DNA of 64,000 bases from an uncultured beta proteobacterium (GCA_903867305.1 CAIPQU010000080.1:1-64000), one strand, 5' to 3'. Numbered from the stretch's first letter, positions 42,639 through 52,214 are shown. Notes: generated by a model from the letters alone, not told the origin. Made by a program: numbers and translations.

Positions 42639-44788
42639 AAAACTGCTCCTATAGTTGAATGTTGATATATTGTTTTTGTCCATTGTGTAAATTCATTGAG
42701 TGTTTCTTGCGTTTCAGGAAGGAACGGGAATATGGTGAAGACATGAACTGAATCATCAACCAATGTAAAACTAATTTGGTTTCCTGCCTTTTTAGCTTTA
42801 TCGGCTATTCGTGTTGCGTCGTTATAAAGCACTTCGTTAGTTGCTGCCGCCATAAAAATTGGTGGTAAATGATTTAAATCGTCAAATAACGGTGAAACCA
42901 TTGGATCAGAAGGTTCATGCCCTTGAAAATAGGATGCTGCTAAATAGGATAGTAAGTCGATATTGGCGGCTGGATCATCACCATGGAATTTTCTGAGGCT
43001 TTCAGATTTCAAAGTGAGGTCTACAAATGGGCAAATGGATAATATACCCGCTGGAGCATCAAAGCCTGCATTTCTAATAGCGATGGCTAAAGCTATCACG
43101 AGACCACCACCAGATGACTCACCACTTAAAATAATTCGCTGAGATGAAACGCCGCTATCGAGTAGGCCGCGGTAGGCGTTAATTGCATCATCGATTGCCG
43201 CGGGATATGGATTCTCAGGTGCCAAACGATAATCTACGCTGATACAGGTACCATTGATAGCCTTGGCTAAACGCGAGGCATATTCAATTGAACCTTTAGC
43301 TGATCCAATAACATAAGCCCCACCATGAAAATGTAATATCACTTTGTCTGAAATACTTTCTGCAGTTTTAATTTCTAAACATTTAACACCTTCAAACTCA
43401 ACCGGTCTGACAATAGTATCTTGTGGCTGAGGGAAACTGCTGATTAAAAATTGATCATACCCTTCTCGCATACCATCATGACCACGCGCAATATTTTCAG
43501 GCGATAAAGCCGTCTTCCACATTTCAAAAGCTTTTTGACTCTCTGTTCGAATCAGTTTTTTTCCTTGCTTGGTTGTTGTGTGCCCTAATACATCTCCAAC
43601 TGGCTCTTGAGCCGCTTTTAAGACGTCATAGCCCCAAACAAAATTCCAGGTCGTTTCTCCTAAAGGATCAATCCGTGACATACCACGCCATCTACCATTT
43701 CGTGCTTTGATACGTTGAGGATCTTGTTCATGAACCACCTTAACCATATTTCTAGCAGCTGATTGAACCCTAGTGGCTCTGGGTAATCGTCTTTGCTCGT
43801 ATTCAATGAGAGCATTTTTAACCCCCTCATTACCGTGCTGTGCTAATGTGGATGCCAATATCCATGCGTCCTCCATTGCTTGACAAGCGCCTTGTGCAAG
43901 ATAAGGAACCATAGCATGTGCGGCGTCACCAATTAAAGTAAACCTTCCATCCGTCCAATGCTCAAGCGGATCACGGTAATACATTCCCGTAATAAAAGTA
44001 CTATCAATCGCTTCTAGCATTTTTTGTACTCGTGGTTCAGATCCATGGAAAGATTTCATCAAATCACTAATATCACCACTTTCTGCCCATGATTCCCGAT
44101 GCACCTCTGTGGCTGGAACTGACGCTAAAAAACTGTAAAGTTTTTGTGGGCGTACCCAATAAGAAACGATACTTCTACCGGGGCCTACCCAATAATTACC
44201 TCGTTCTTCATAGTTCAATGGAGGTAATTTTTCTGCTGGAATTAATGCACGCCAAACTAGAAAATTTGCAAAACTTTCTTGCGCTGGACCAAATAACTTT
44301 TCTCGAACCACCGAATGAATACCATCAGCACCAATAATTGCATCGGCTTGAAGTGTTTCCCCAGAATCCAGTTGAATCCAGCTGTAATCTTCGGTTTGTC
44401 CAATATCAACACATTTTGAATTAAATCGTACACAATCTTTTGGCAGCGCATCAACTAATAACTGAATGAGGTCTGCCCGGTGAACATTATATAAAGGTGC
44501 GCCATAACGATTAGCTGCTTCTAAGCCTAGGGGCCAAGAAACCTGTGCTATACCCGTCTCCATATCCCTATATTCCCAAGAAAGAGGTTGCACAGAAATA
44601 GCGGCTAATTTCTCTTCCAGTCCTAATTTTCTGAGAACGAGCGCGCCATTTGCAGCGATTTGAATACCCGCCCCAACCTCTCGCAATGATTTTGATTGCT
44701 CAAGAACTAACGCCTCAATACCCATAGAACGAAAGCACAATGCAGCTGTGTACCCACCTATACCACCACCAACAATAATAACCTTCAT
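42635..44788 (-). CDS. FAD monooxygenase fused to an HSL-type alpha/beta-hydrolase
   Basis: 717-aa fusion. Residues 1-400 form a class A flavin monooxygenase like salicylate or 3-hydroxybenzoate hydroxylases: FAD motif VGGGIGGYTAAL near 5, DG motif IIGADGIHSVVREKLF near 148, and GD motif LIGDAAHAMVPYLAQGACQA near 290. Residues 430-717 form a hormone-sensitive-lipase-type esterase: oxyanion motif H488-GGAY, nucleophile S558 in GESSGG, probable acid E652, His 682. No signal peptide, so cytoplasmic. Head of an operon with two binding proteins. It may hydrolyse an aromatic ester or lactone and hydroxylate the product (or the reverse); the substrate is unknown. Confidence 0.88.
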   Translation of the reverse strand: MKVIIVGGGIGGYTAALCFRSMGIEALVLEQSKSLREVGAGIQIAANGALVLRKLGLEEKLAAISVQPLSWEYRDMETGIAQVSWPLGLEAANRYGAPLYNVHRADLIQLLVDALPKDCVRFNSKCVDIGQTEDYSWIQLDSGETLQADAIIGADGIHSVVREKLFGPAQESFANFLVWRALIPAEKLPPLNYEERGNYWVGPGRSIVSYWVRPQKLYSFLASVPATEVHRESWAESGDISDLMKSFHGSEPRVQKMLEAIDSTFITGMYYRDPLEHWTDGRFTLIGDAAHAMVPYLAQGACQAMEDAWILASTLAQHGNEGVKNALIEYEQRRLPRATRVQSAARNMVKVVHEQDPQRIKARNGRWRGMSRIDPLGETTWNFVWGYDVLKAAQEPVGDVLGHTTTKQGKKLIRTESQKAFEMWKTALSPENIARGHDGMREGYDQFLISSFPQPQDTIVRPVEFEGVKCLEIKTAESISDKVILHFHGGAYVIGSAKGSIEYASRLAKAINGTCISVDYRLAPENPYPAAIDDAINAYRGLLDSGVSSQRIILSGESSGGGLVIALAIAIRNAGFDAPAGILSICPFVDLTLKSESLRKFHGDDPAANIDLLSYLAASYFQGHEPSDPMVSPLFDDLNHLPPIFMAAATNEVLYNDATRIADKAKKAGNQISFTLVDDSVHVFTIFPFLPETQETLNEFTQWTKTIYQHSTIGAVL

Positions 44789-44811
44789 AAGATCCCCAAA
44801 AGCCTGTATAT

Positions 44812-44867
44812 AATTAAGTGTGATGCATTAATTAAGTCGATTATATCAATTAAGTCATTATACTTAA
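44812..44867. promoter_or_regulatory. Phased operator cluster for the TetR-type regulator
   Basis: AATTAAGT occurs three times at 44812, 44830 and 44848, exactly 18 bp apart. The last copy pairs with a reverse copy to give TTAAGT-N6-ACTTAA at 44850-44867. The cluster fills the 123-bp divergent gap between the monooxygenase-esterase gene and the tetR gene, so it probably controls both directions. Confidence 0.7.
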
Positions 44868-44911
44868 CTAGGGGTTTACATGGATCTTTATCAATTATTA
44901 CATTAAAGCTT

Positions 44912-45604
44912 ATGCACTTAAAAACCAATAAAAGCTCTCGATCAGATGGTGATCTAACTCGCAACAAAATAAAGAAAGTCGCACAACAACTATTTGCAAC
45001 TCGGGGCATCAACGGGGTGTCTGTTAAAGATATTACCGAAGCATCTGAACAAAAGAATAAGGCATCATTACATTATCACTTTGGTTCAAAAGAACAACTC
45101 ATCTCAGAATTACTGATTGACGGTGCTCAAAAAATAGACGAGAAAAGACAAGAACTTCTTCATCAAATGCTAAAAGAAAAGAATACCTTAAGCGTCAGAA
45201 TGGTACTTGAGGCGCTAATTTACCCTGTCAACGATATGATTGATCATGAGGCTAGTGAAAGCACTTACATTCGTTTTGTGGCGGATTTACAGTTAAACCA
45301 TCGAAAATTATTGCGAGATATCTTAGGCAATAAATGGAATTCAGGCTATCGACGGTGCCTTACACATCTAAAACAATTATCACCAGATATTCCCAATCCA
45401 ATTCTAGAACAACGCTTATCAATGATTGGTATCTACTCAAATGCGATTTTTGCTGCAAAAGAAGCTTCATTGCAATCTTTAGATAAATCGAATCGATTTT
45501 GGTCCCGATCTTTTACAATCGAAAACATCATAGATACCTTAGAATCAATTTTAACTAACCCGATTTCTGTTAAAACCCAAAACCTTCTGTCAGATTTAAA
45601 GTAG
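44912..45604 (+). CDS. TetR-family transcriptional regulator
   Basis: 230-aa regulator. The N-terminal helix-turn-helix is KVAQQLFATRGINGVSVKDI then TEASEQKNKASLHYHFGSKE near residues 20-60, the classical TetR form. The C-terminal ligand domain is not recognisable. Divergent from the monooxygenase-esterase operon with a repeated operator in between, so its ligand is probably the substrate or product of that pathway. Confidence 0.9.
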   Translation: MHLKTNKSSRSDGDLTRNKIKKVAQQLFATRGINGVSVKDITEASEQKNKASLHYHFGSKEQLISELLIDGAQKIDEKRQELLHQMLKEKNTLSVRMVLEALIYPVNDMIDHEASESTYIRFVADLQLNHRKLLRDILGNKWNSGYRRCLTHLKQLSPDIPNPILEQRLSMIGIYSNAIFAAKEASLQSLDKSNRFWSRSFTIENIIDTLESILTNPISVKTQNLLSDLK

Positions 45605-45658
45605 TAGATTTCAATTACTTGTAATATATTTTAAATAACTAATTAAATTGGGAAAAAT

Positions 45659-46636
45659 ATGTTCACTATAAATCGATCTTTGCACATTTTTATTTTGCTG
45701 ATTGGCCTATCAAATATTTTTCAAGTATCGGCCCAAGAATATCCCAATAAGCCTGTAAGAGTCATCGTTCCATTTGCCGTTGGTGGAGGTGCAGATATTG
45801 TTGCTAGACTAGTATTTCAAAAATTATCGACTCGTTTAGGTCAATCATTTGTGGTCGATAATCGAGGTGGCGCTGGAGGTATAGCCGGCACAGATGCAGT
45901 CGCCAAAGCTAGCCCCGACGGCTATACTCTTTTATTAGGCCAGACTGGGCCTAATGCGATTAACCCCTCTTTATTTTCGCAAGTTCCATATGATCCTGAA
46001 AGAGATTTTGCACCCATCATCCAATTAACTAGCTTCTCTTACGTTATTGGACTTAATAATCAAATTCCCGCGAAAAACCTTCAAGAATTTATTCAATTGG
46101 TGAAAGAAAATCCTGGAAAATATTCTTTTGCTAGCGCAGGAATGGGGAGTTCAGGTCAAATAGCAGCTGAACAATTCATGCGTACTACGGGAACAAAAAT
46201 GATACATGTTCCCTATAAAGGCGGAGGTCCAGCTTTAATTGATGCGATGGCGGGTGTAGTCACTCTTACATTTGGTGACATTGCAGCAATTACACCTATG
46301 GTCCAAGCAAATCGCATCAATGCTGTCGCCGTGACAAGCAAAAATCGTTCTAAATTCCTTCCTAATATACCTACAGTAGCTGAGTCTGGCTATCCAGGAT
46401 TTGAAGCTATCGCCTGGCAAGCAGTTTTAGCTCCCGCAAAAACTCCACCTGCGATTATTAATAAATTAAACTTCGAACTGAATGAGGTTTTAAAAGATAA
46501 TGAAATTCGAGAAAAGCTCATTAGTAATGGCCTTGAAATTGCTGGAGGTAGCCCAAAAGAATTTGGGGACTATATTCATTCAGAAATTAGAAAATATAAG
46601 AGAATTATTCAAGAGGCTAATATTAAGCTAGATTAG
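45659..46636 (+). CDS. Bug/TctC-family periplasmic receptor, orphan (4)
   Basis: 325-aa receptor with signal peptide (LHIFILLIGLSNIFQVSAQ), YPNKPVRVIVPFAVGGGADI, NRGGAGGIAGTDAVAKASPD and HVPYKGGGPALIDAMAGVVT. It lies 54 nt downstream of the tetR gene in the same direction and may be co-transcribed with it. Ligand unknown. Confidence 0.9.
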   Translation: MFTINRSLHIFILLIGLSNIFQVSAQEYPNKPVRVIVPFAVGGGADIVARLVFQKLSTRLGQSFVVDNRGGAGGIAGTDAVAKASPDGYTLLLGQTGPNAINPSLFSQVPYDPERDFAPIIQLTSFSYVIGLNNQIPAKNLQEFIQLVKENPGKYSFASAGMGSSGQIAAEQFMRTTGTKMIHVPYKGGGPALIDAMAGVVTLTFGDIAAITPMVQANRINAVAVTSKNRSKFLPNIPTVAESGYPGFEAIAWQAVLAPAKTPPAIINKLNFELNEVLKDNEIREKLISNGLEIAGGSPKEFGDYIHSEIRKYKRIIQEANIKLD

Positions 46637-46868
46637 GCAACGAAGGTCAATCGCTCATCGTTATATAAGTATTTTTCTCAATGTATACCTACTAGTTTGT
46701 TTATGAATATGCCAACGATGATCTCTATGATTAAATTTTGATGAACTATCATCGATAGCAGTTAGGATTGTGAGGCTAAGGTAAATGTGTTTCGGACAAA
46801 CCGCCTTCATGAATTTTGGCATCCTTTTTAGATTGGCCTAAAAGCACTCTAATTCAATAAAAGCTATT

Positions 46869-48140
46869 TCATGAAACATCTTGTTTAAATTTCCACTTCT
46901 TATAATAATGATTCCAAATGACCAAACCGATTCCAAATGTAATTGAGACGGCAAGATTAAATATTACAGTAAGGACAAAAACACTAAACATTGCAATTCG
47001 GTCTGAAACTTGAAACTGCTTAAATCGAATAAGCTTATTCCAGTCCCCCATATTTAAAGCCACATAAATCAAAATGGCAGCAAGGCAAGATATTGGGATT
47101 TCTTTAGCTAAATATCCTAAAAAATAAACTATGATAAAGAGGGTAAAGGCGTGAACAATTCCAGATACTGGTGAACTTGCTCCACTCTTAATATTACTTA
47201 CTGTTCTAGCAATTGTTCCTGTCGCAGGCATACCTCCAAAAAATGGTAATAAAAAGTTGGCAATGCCTTGGCCCATTAATTCTTGATCAGGGTCGTGAGA
47301 GTCGTGTGTCAAACCATCAGCAACTCTTGCGCACAATAGTGACTCAATTGCACCTAGTATTGTCAAGGTCACTATTGGAACAATCAAATAGAAGATCACA
47401 TGCAGATCAAAAGTTGGTGATACAAACTCAGGAAAATGGTCTGGTATGCTGCCATATTTATGCCCTATAGTTTCAAGGGGCAAGTGAAAACACATAACAG
47501 CTGCGGTGGACAAACCTAGTACTACTAAAATTTCTGGAAAGCCACTGAAAAAACCTAAATACTTCCGAACTTGTCGCCAAAAGAACAAAAACATTAAACA
47601 AAATACAGACATCAATAGAGTAGGTGAATCAAATTCCTGAAAGTGCAAATAAACCTCTTGCACAATTCCAAAAAAATCAACCGGCAATTGTATTGTTAAC
47701 CCTAAAAATTCTTTTAATTGACTTAATAAAATTAAGACAGCTATTCCACTTGTGAATCCATTAATTACAGATTGAGGTATTAAACGAATAAATTTACCTA
47801 GGCCAAATACTCCCATAAAAAAGAGTAAAAATCCTGAAAGAGCAGTGGAAATAAGAAGGCTTGGTAGTCCATATTTATGTAATATTCCATAAACAATCAC
47901 AATAAAAGCACCTGCAGGTCCCCCTATTTGGACTTTACAACCACCAAACATGGAAATACATATACTCGAAATAATTGCTGTAAAGATTCCAACTGCTGGG
48001 GTTAAACCACTAGCAATTGCAAATGCCATTGACAACGGTAAAGCGATAACACCAACACTAATACCGGCAAGAACATCTTTTAAAAAAAGATTTTTACTAT
48101 AACCATTCCAGGACGTAATAATATTTGGTTGAAATTTCAA
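46869..48140 (-). CDS. SulP-family anion transporter lacking the STAS domain
   Basis: 423-aa multi-spanning carrier. The opening DVLAGISVGVIALPLSMAFA and IASGLTPAVGIFTAIISSIC match the SulP family, as does the STAS-proximal GGMPATGTIARTVSNIKSGA region near residue 300. The frame stops at FKQDVS directly after the last helix; a C-terminal STAS domain, normal in full-length SulP proteins, is absent, and no STAS coding is seen downstream. Possible substrates are sulfate, bicarbonate or dicarboxylates. Confidence 0.88.
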   Translation of the reverse strand: MKFQPNIITSWNGYSKNLFLKDVLAGISVGVIALPLSMAFAIASGLTPAVGIFTAIISSICISMFGGCKVQIGGPAGAFIVIVYGILHKYGLPSLLISTALSGFLLFFMGVFGLGKFIRLIPQSVINGFTSGIAVLILLSQLKEFLGLTIQLPVDFFGIVQEVYLHFQEFDSPTLLMSVFCLMFLFFWRQVRKYLGFFSGFPEILVVLGLSTAAVMCFHLPLETIGHKYGSIPDHFPEFVSPTFDLHVIFYLIVPIVTLTILGAIESLLCARVADGLTHDSHDPDQELMGQGIANFLLPFFGGMPATGTIARTVSNIKSGASSPVSGIVHAFTLFIIVYFLGYLAKEIPISCLAAILIYVALNMGDWNKLIRFKQFQVSDRIAMFSVFVLTVIFNLAVSITFGIGLVIWNHYYKKWKFKQDVS

Positions 48141-48358
48141 TGTTGACTATACCTTCTTATGAAGTGAGCACAAACTAATCATAATCATATCTTATCCCTG
48201 TGTGCGTTGTTTAGCATCAACGTTACTGATTGACTCAGGTATCTTTGGTCTATATAAGGCTTGGTCATTACCTGTACCTATTCTAAAACAGCTATTTTTT
48301 CTTAAAGGTATTTCGACTAATTTAATAATATAAACTTTGGGGAAGGAAATCCTGTCTA

Positions 48359-49318
48359 TTAATCAACTGTGGCACCTGAAGATTTAATAATTTTTGCCCA
48401 TTTAACTAATTCATCTTTAAGATAAACAGATAAGTTTGTTGTAGATAGTGGTGTTAAATCCAAGCCTTGGGCAATTAATTTATCCCTTAATTCGGTCTTC
48501 AGCATTGTTTTAGACATTGAATCTTGGAGTTTTTTAGCAATCATTGGATTTATACCAGATGGCGCAAAAAATCCAACCCATACCTCTCCAATGCAATCTG
48601 GATAAGTCTCAGCCATCGTCGGAATTTCTGGAGCACTAGGCGATCGTTTACTGGAACTAATTACAATAGGATGTAACTTACCTGATTTTATAAACCCCAA
48701 TACAGAGGGTAGGCTTGCAAAAGCCAAAGGGATCTGGCCTCCCAACACATCATTAATAGCAGGTGAGGCCCCTTTATAAGGAATATGCAATAAATCAATA
48801 TTTGCGCTCATGTTCAACATGACTCCAAGGAGATGATTTAAAGTTCCACTACCTCCAGAGCCATAGCCTATTTCACCAGGTTTCTTCTTAGCAGCTGCTA
48901 CAACGTCTGCTAAAGTTTTATAAGGAGAGTTTGGATGCGTAACAAGAACATAAGGAGTTGCACCAATATATGAAAGAAATATAAAATCCAATACAGGATC
49001 AAATCCAGCATTTTTATACAAAGAAGGATTTATTGCATGCGTGCTATTAATCGTTAATAAAAGTGTATATCCATCTTTAGCCGCACGGGAAAGGCTTTGA
49101 GTACCGATATTGCCAGCTGCGCCTGGACGGTTCTCAATCAAAACCGATTCTCCCAATATTTCACCCAAAGGTGGAGCGATTAATCTTCCAACAATATCAT
49201 TTGTTCCTGCTACAGCATGAGGAACAATCATCGTAATTGGTCTAGATGGATACGTTTGAGAAAAAACATCTGTAGGCGCCAATAAAAACAATAGAAAATA
49301 AAAAATATTTTTGCGCAT
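48359..49318 (-). CDS. Bug/TctC-family periplasmic receptor, orphan (5)
   Basis: 319-aa receptor with a short signal peptide (IFYFLLFLLAPTDVFSQ), YPSRPITMIVPHAVAGTNDI, NRPGAAGNIGTQSLSRAAKD and HIPYKGASPAINDVLGGQIP. Last gene of the ligase-Bug-MaoC-Bug cluster, 64 nt after the MaoC gene. Ligand unknown, perhaps the acid activated by the cluster's ligase. Confidence 0.9.
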   Translation of the reverse strand: MRKNIFYFLLFLLAPTDVFSQTYPSRPITMIVPHAVAGTNDIVGRLIAPPLGEILGESVLIENRPGAAGNIGTQSLSRAAKDGYTLLLTINSTHAINPSLYKNAGFDPVLDFIFLSYIGATPYVLVTHPNSPYKTLADVVAAAKKKPGEIGYGSGGSGTLNHLLGVMLNMSANIDLLHIPYKGASPAINDVLGGQIPLAFASLPSVLGFIKSGKLHPIVISSSKRSPSAPEIPTMAETYPDCIGEVWVGFFAPSGINPMIAKKLQDSMSKTMLKTELRDKLIAQGLDLTPLSTTNLSVYLKDELVKWAKIIKSSGATVD

Positions 49319-49382
49319 TCTGAAGTCCTTACATAATAGGTTTTAATCCATGTGGCTAGGAATGGGATGCTATAAAAAAATA

Positions 49383-49835
49383 TTAATTAATATAATTTTT
49401 CTTAATTAAGAATGCTTGCAATCCCTCTTGCACGATGTCTCCATGTTGATTAATTACCTGAAGTTGACGTTTTACTACACCTCTATCTGGTTTTGAGGTT
49501 TCTGTCTTTTCTAAAATTTTTATTTTGGCATGGATTGTGTCACCTGGCTTAACTGTTTTGGTGAAGCGAAGATTCTCAAAACCTAAGAATGCAATCGCTG
49601 TATCGTCATAAAGATGAAGTTGGAATAAGAGGCCAGCAGCAATTGCATAAACCAAGGGGCCATGAACAATGCGTCCTCCATGTTGCGTTGTTTTGCAATA
49701 CTCTTCATCGACATGTAAAGGGTTGTAATCCCCAGAAAGACCTGCATAAATGACTAAATCTGCTTCAGTAACTGTTCTAGCAGCTGTCTTATATTCAGAA
49801 CCAACGATCCACTCTTCCCAAAATAATCCGGCCAT
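49383..49835 (-). CDS. MaoC-family dehydratase
   Basis: 150-aa single hot-dog domain of the MaoC/R-hydratase type. The catalytic Asp/His dyad is in YAGLSGDYNPLHVDEEYCKT near residue 30, followed by GGRIVHGPLVYAIAAGLLFQ. It should hydrate or dehydrate an enoyl-/3-hydroxyacyl-CoA. Placed 27 nt after a Bug receptor gene in an operon with an AMP-dependent CoA ligase, which supports an acyl-CoA substrate. Confidence 0.88.
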   Translation of the reverse strand: MAGLFWEEWIVGSEYKTAARTVTEADLVIYAGLSGDYNPLHVDEEYCKTTQHGGRIVHGPLVYAIAAGLLFQLHLYDDTAIAFLGFENLRFTKTVKPGDTIHAKIKILEKTETSKPDRGVVKRQLQVINQHGDIVQEGLQAFLIKKNYIN

Positions 49836-49862
49836 ATCATCTCCTTTTTATATATCTAGTAA

Positions 49863-50822
49863 TTAAATTTTTGTGGCGTTTGCCACGACTGTGAATTTTT
49901 CGATATCCATTTTTATTTGTTGTGCTAAATTTTCAGGAGAACTTCCGATAGGCATCAAACCGATCGAAAGTAGTTTTTCTTTAGTTTCTGGTTCCGCTAA
50001 TGATTTCAAGATTTCGGCATTTAGTTTTGAAACAATTTCTTTAGGAGTATTTCCTGGAGCAAATAAACCATACCATACAAGGGCCGTAAATCCAGGGTAG
50101 CCAAGTTCAGAAAATGTTGGAATGTCAGGTGCCAATAGAGATCTTTTATTACTCCCAATCGCAAGAATTTGAATTCTTTTAGCCTTTAATTGCGGCAATA
50201 ATACTGTGAGCGCATCCATTGATGCAGCGACCTGTCCACCGATTAATCCATTTAAAGTGTCTGGTGCACTTTTATAAGGAATGTGTGTGAGTTGAATTCC
50301 GGCTTGTAAATTAAAAGACTCCGTCAAAAATTGAGCAATACTGCCAACACCGAAACTTCCATAAGTAATGGCATTAGGTTTTAATTTTGCTAAGTTTGTA
50401 AATTCTTGTAAAGAGTTTACCTGCAAGGATGGATGAATTGCGAGAGCAAAAGTGCTTTCCGTAATAATTGATATTGGGGTGAAATCTTTTAGGATGTCGA
50501 AAGGTAACTTATTGTGACTTAGCAGGTTTGCGGCAAATGTTCCACTCGTTCCGAGGACTAAGGTATAACCATCTGCAGGAGATTTGGCAGCGATATCCAT
50601 TGCGATAATTCCGCTTGCGCCTGGTCGATTATCAATAATAATTGGCTGCTTTAAACTCTCACTTAACTTTTGAACAACGCTTCTTGCGATGATGTCTAAA
50701 GTCCCTCCAGCAGCAGAAGGTACAACTAGTCGAATACTTTTATTAGGATAGTTTTGGGCAAATGAATAGCCTGTTTGATTTAAAAAAAAGAAGACTATGA
50801 ATAATAATAAATTTTTTTTCAT
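49863..50822 (-). CDS. Bug/TctC-family periplasmic receptor, orphan (6)
   Basis: 319-aa receptor. Signal peptide (LLLFIVFFFLNQTGYSFAQ), YPNKSIRLVVPSAAGGTLDI, NRPGASGIIAMDIAAKSPAD and HIPYKSAPDTLNGLIGGQVA. It lies between the CoA ligase (30 nt before) and the MaoC gene (27 nt after), so it is firmly inside the same operon. Confidence 0.9.
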   Translation of the reverse strand: MKKNLLLFIVFFFLNQTGYSFAQNYPNKSIRLVVPSAAGGTLDIIARSVVQKLSESLKQPIIIDNRPGASGIIAMDIAAKSPADGYTLVLGTSGTFAANLLSHNKLPFDILKDFTPISIITESTFALAIHPSLQVNSLQEFTNLAKLKPNAITYGSFGVGSIAQFLTESFNLQAGIQLTHIPYKSAPDTLNGLIGGQVAASMDALTVLLPQLKAKRIQILAIGSNKRSLLAPDIPTFSELGYPGFTALVWYGLFAPGNTPKEIVSKLNAEILKSLAEPETKEKLLSIGLMPIGSSPENLAQQIKMDIEKFTVVANATKI

Positions 50823-50852
50823 GGCAAATTTTCCTAGAAAATATCATTGTAC

Positions 50853-52214
50853 TTAGGGCCTTAAATCTATAACTCTCTTAATTTTCATATTTTTCATCGG
50901 GTCATAAATTTCACCTAATGATGCAAATTCTATGTTGGGCCTGATCATTACAACTCTTTTTATTTCATTACTTAAAAAATCTTTTAATTCATGATGATTT
51001 TTTTCAAGAGCATCCAACTTGATAACTAACTCATCAAGAGAATCAGGATCAGTGGAAACCTCTTTACGAATAATGATTTGGAACTCATTAATGAGTTGAT
51101 TGCCCGATAAGACATCTATAATTAAATCTGGATTGATGAGCAATCCTTTGACTTTTAGAAGGCCGCCCGTTCTTCGGGGTTTCTTAACAACAATTTCACC
51201 TAATCTCCCACAATGTGGGCAGTTATCTAATTTAAGCGTAACTATATCTCCAACCAAGTACCGAACAAAGACAGTTCCTCTTCGATGTAAGTGCGTTAAT
51301 GCAAGCGCGCCTTCTTCCCCTTCATCTAATTTTTTTCCAGATACAGGGTCAACGACTTCCAGATAATATAAGTCAGGCGACAAGTTTTGCACTAGAGCAT
51401 TGTTACAACATTGCACTAATCCACCTTGCATTTCTGTGAAGGAGTATCTAATCCTCAATTGTGGTTCATTAGCGCTAAATTTTTTAAGATATTCTATAAA
51501 TTCTTTTTGTAAGGTATCGCTGACAGGCTCTCCAGTAGCCAAAATCATTCTTACACGATGAAATGAGATATTTCTTTCTAATGCGCGTTTGAGTAAGTGC
51601 CTTAAAAAACTAGGAATACCCCATAAAACTGTTGGCTGACAAATAGCTAAACAATCAATGGCCTCATCTAAAGTTCGATGAATTGGATACTCTAAACTTT
51701 TGGCGCCAGTAAGTGCCGAAATGACAGGGATACCTAAGGCATCTCCTGTTCTACCAACCACGAGAAATCCACCAGTCGGCATCGAAGAAAGTGGTAATAA
51801 ATTTGCAATCAGATCTGATTGATTCAAGCCTTCGGCATTTCCAGCATGAATTGCTTGCAACATAATGTTGAACTGATCATGGGTATTATTAAAGAAAGGG
51901 GAAGGTTTACCACTTGTAGTACCAGTTGTATAAGCAACATTCCATAAAGTTTTTTCTTCAAAACTAGCATCGTTATTTTCGCTAAGATTCAACCTGAATT
52001 TCTCAGGGTTAATCATGTAATCAGCTTTTGTGACTAAAGGTAGTTTATCAATATCATTTAAGGATTTGATATCTGAAAAATTAAGATTTAATGCTTTGTA
52101 TTTATCTTTATAAAATGGATGATGATCGAAGCACAACTTTAAAGTTTTAAGAAAGCGTTCGTTTCTAACCTCATTTAAATCTGTCAAATTATTGATATAG
52201 TTATATGTATTCAT
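50853..52214 (-). CDS. AMP-dependent CoA ligase, PaaK-like
   Basis: 453-aa ligase resembling phenylacetate-CoA ligases in length. The P-loop is YTTGTTSGKPSPFF near residue 95, the FTEMQGGLVQCC segment sits at the A5 position, and the Cys/His cluster LDNCPHCGRLGEIVVKKPRR near 335 is a PaaK-type zinc-like feature. It should activate a carboxylic acid with ATP and CoA. First gene of a four-gene minus-strand cluster with two Bug receptors and MaoC. Confidence 0.85.
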   Translation of the reverse strand: MNTYNYINNLTDLNEVRNERFLKTLKLCFDHHPFYKDKYKALNLNFSDIKSLNDIDKLPLVTKADYMINPEKFRLNLSENNDASFEEKTLWNVAYTTGTTSGKPSPFFNNTHDQFNIMLQAIHAGNAEGLNQSDLIANLLPLSSMPTGGFLVVGRTGDALGIPVISALTGAKSLEYPIHRTLDEAIDCLAICQPTVLWGIPSFLRHLLKRALERNISFHRVRMILATGEPVSDTLQKEFIEYLKKFSANEPQLRIRYSFTEMQGGLVQCCNNALVQNLSPDLYYLEVVDPVSGKKLDEGEEGALALTHLHRRGTVFVRYLVGDIVTLKLDNCPHCGRLGEIVVKKPRRTGGLLKVKGLLINPDLIIDVLSGNQLINEFQIIIRKEVSTDPDSLDELVIKLDALEKNHHELKDFLSNEIKRVVMIRPNIEFASLGEIYDPMKNMKIKRVIDLRP

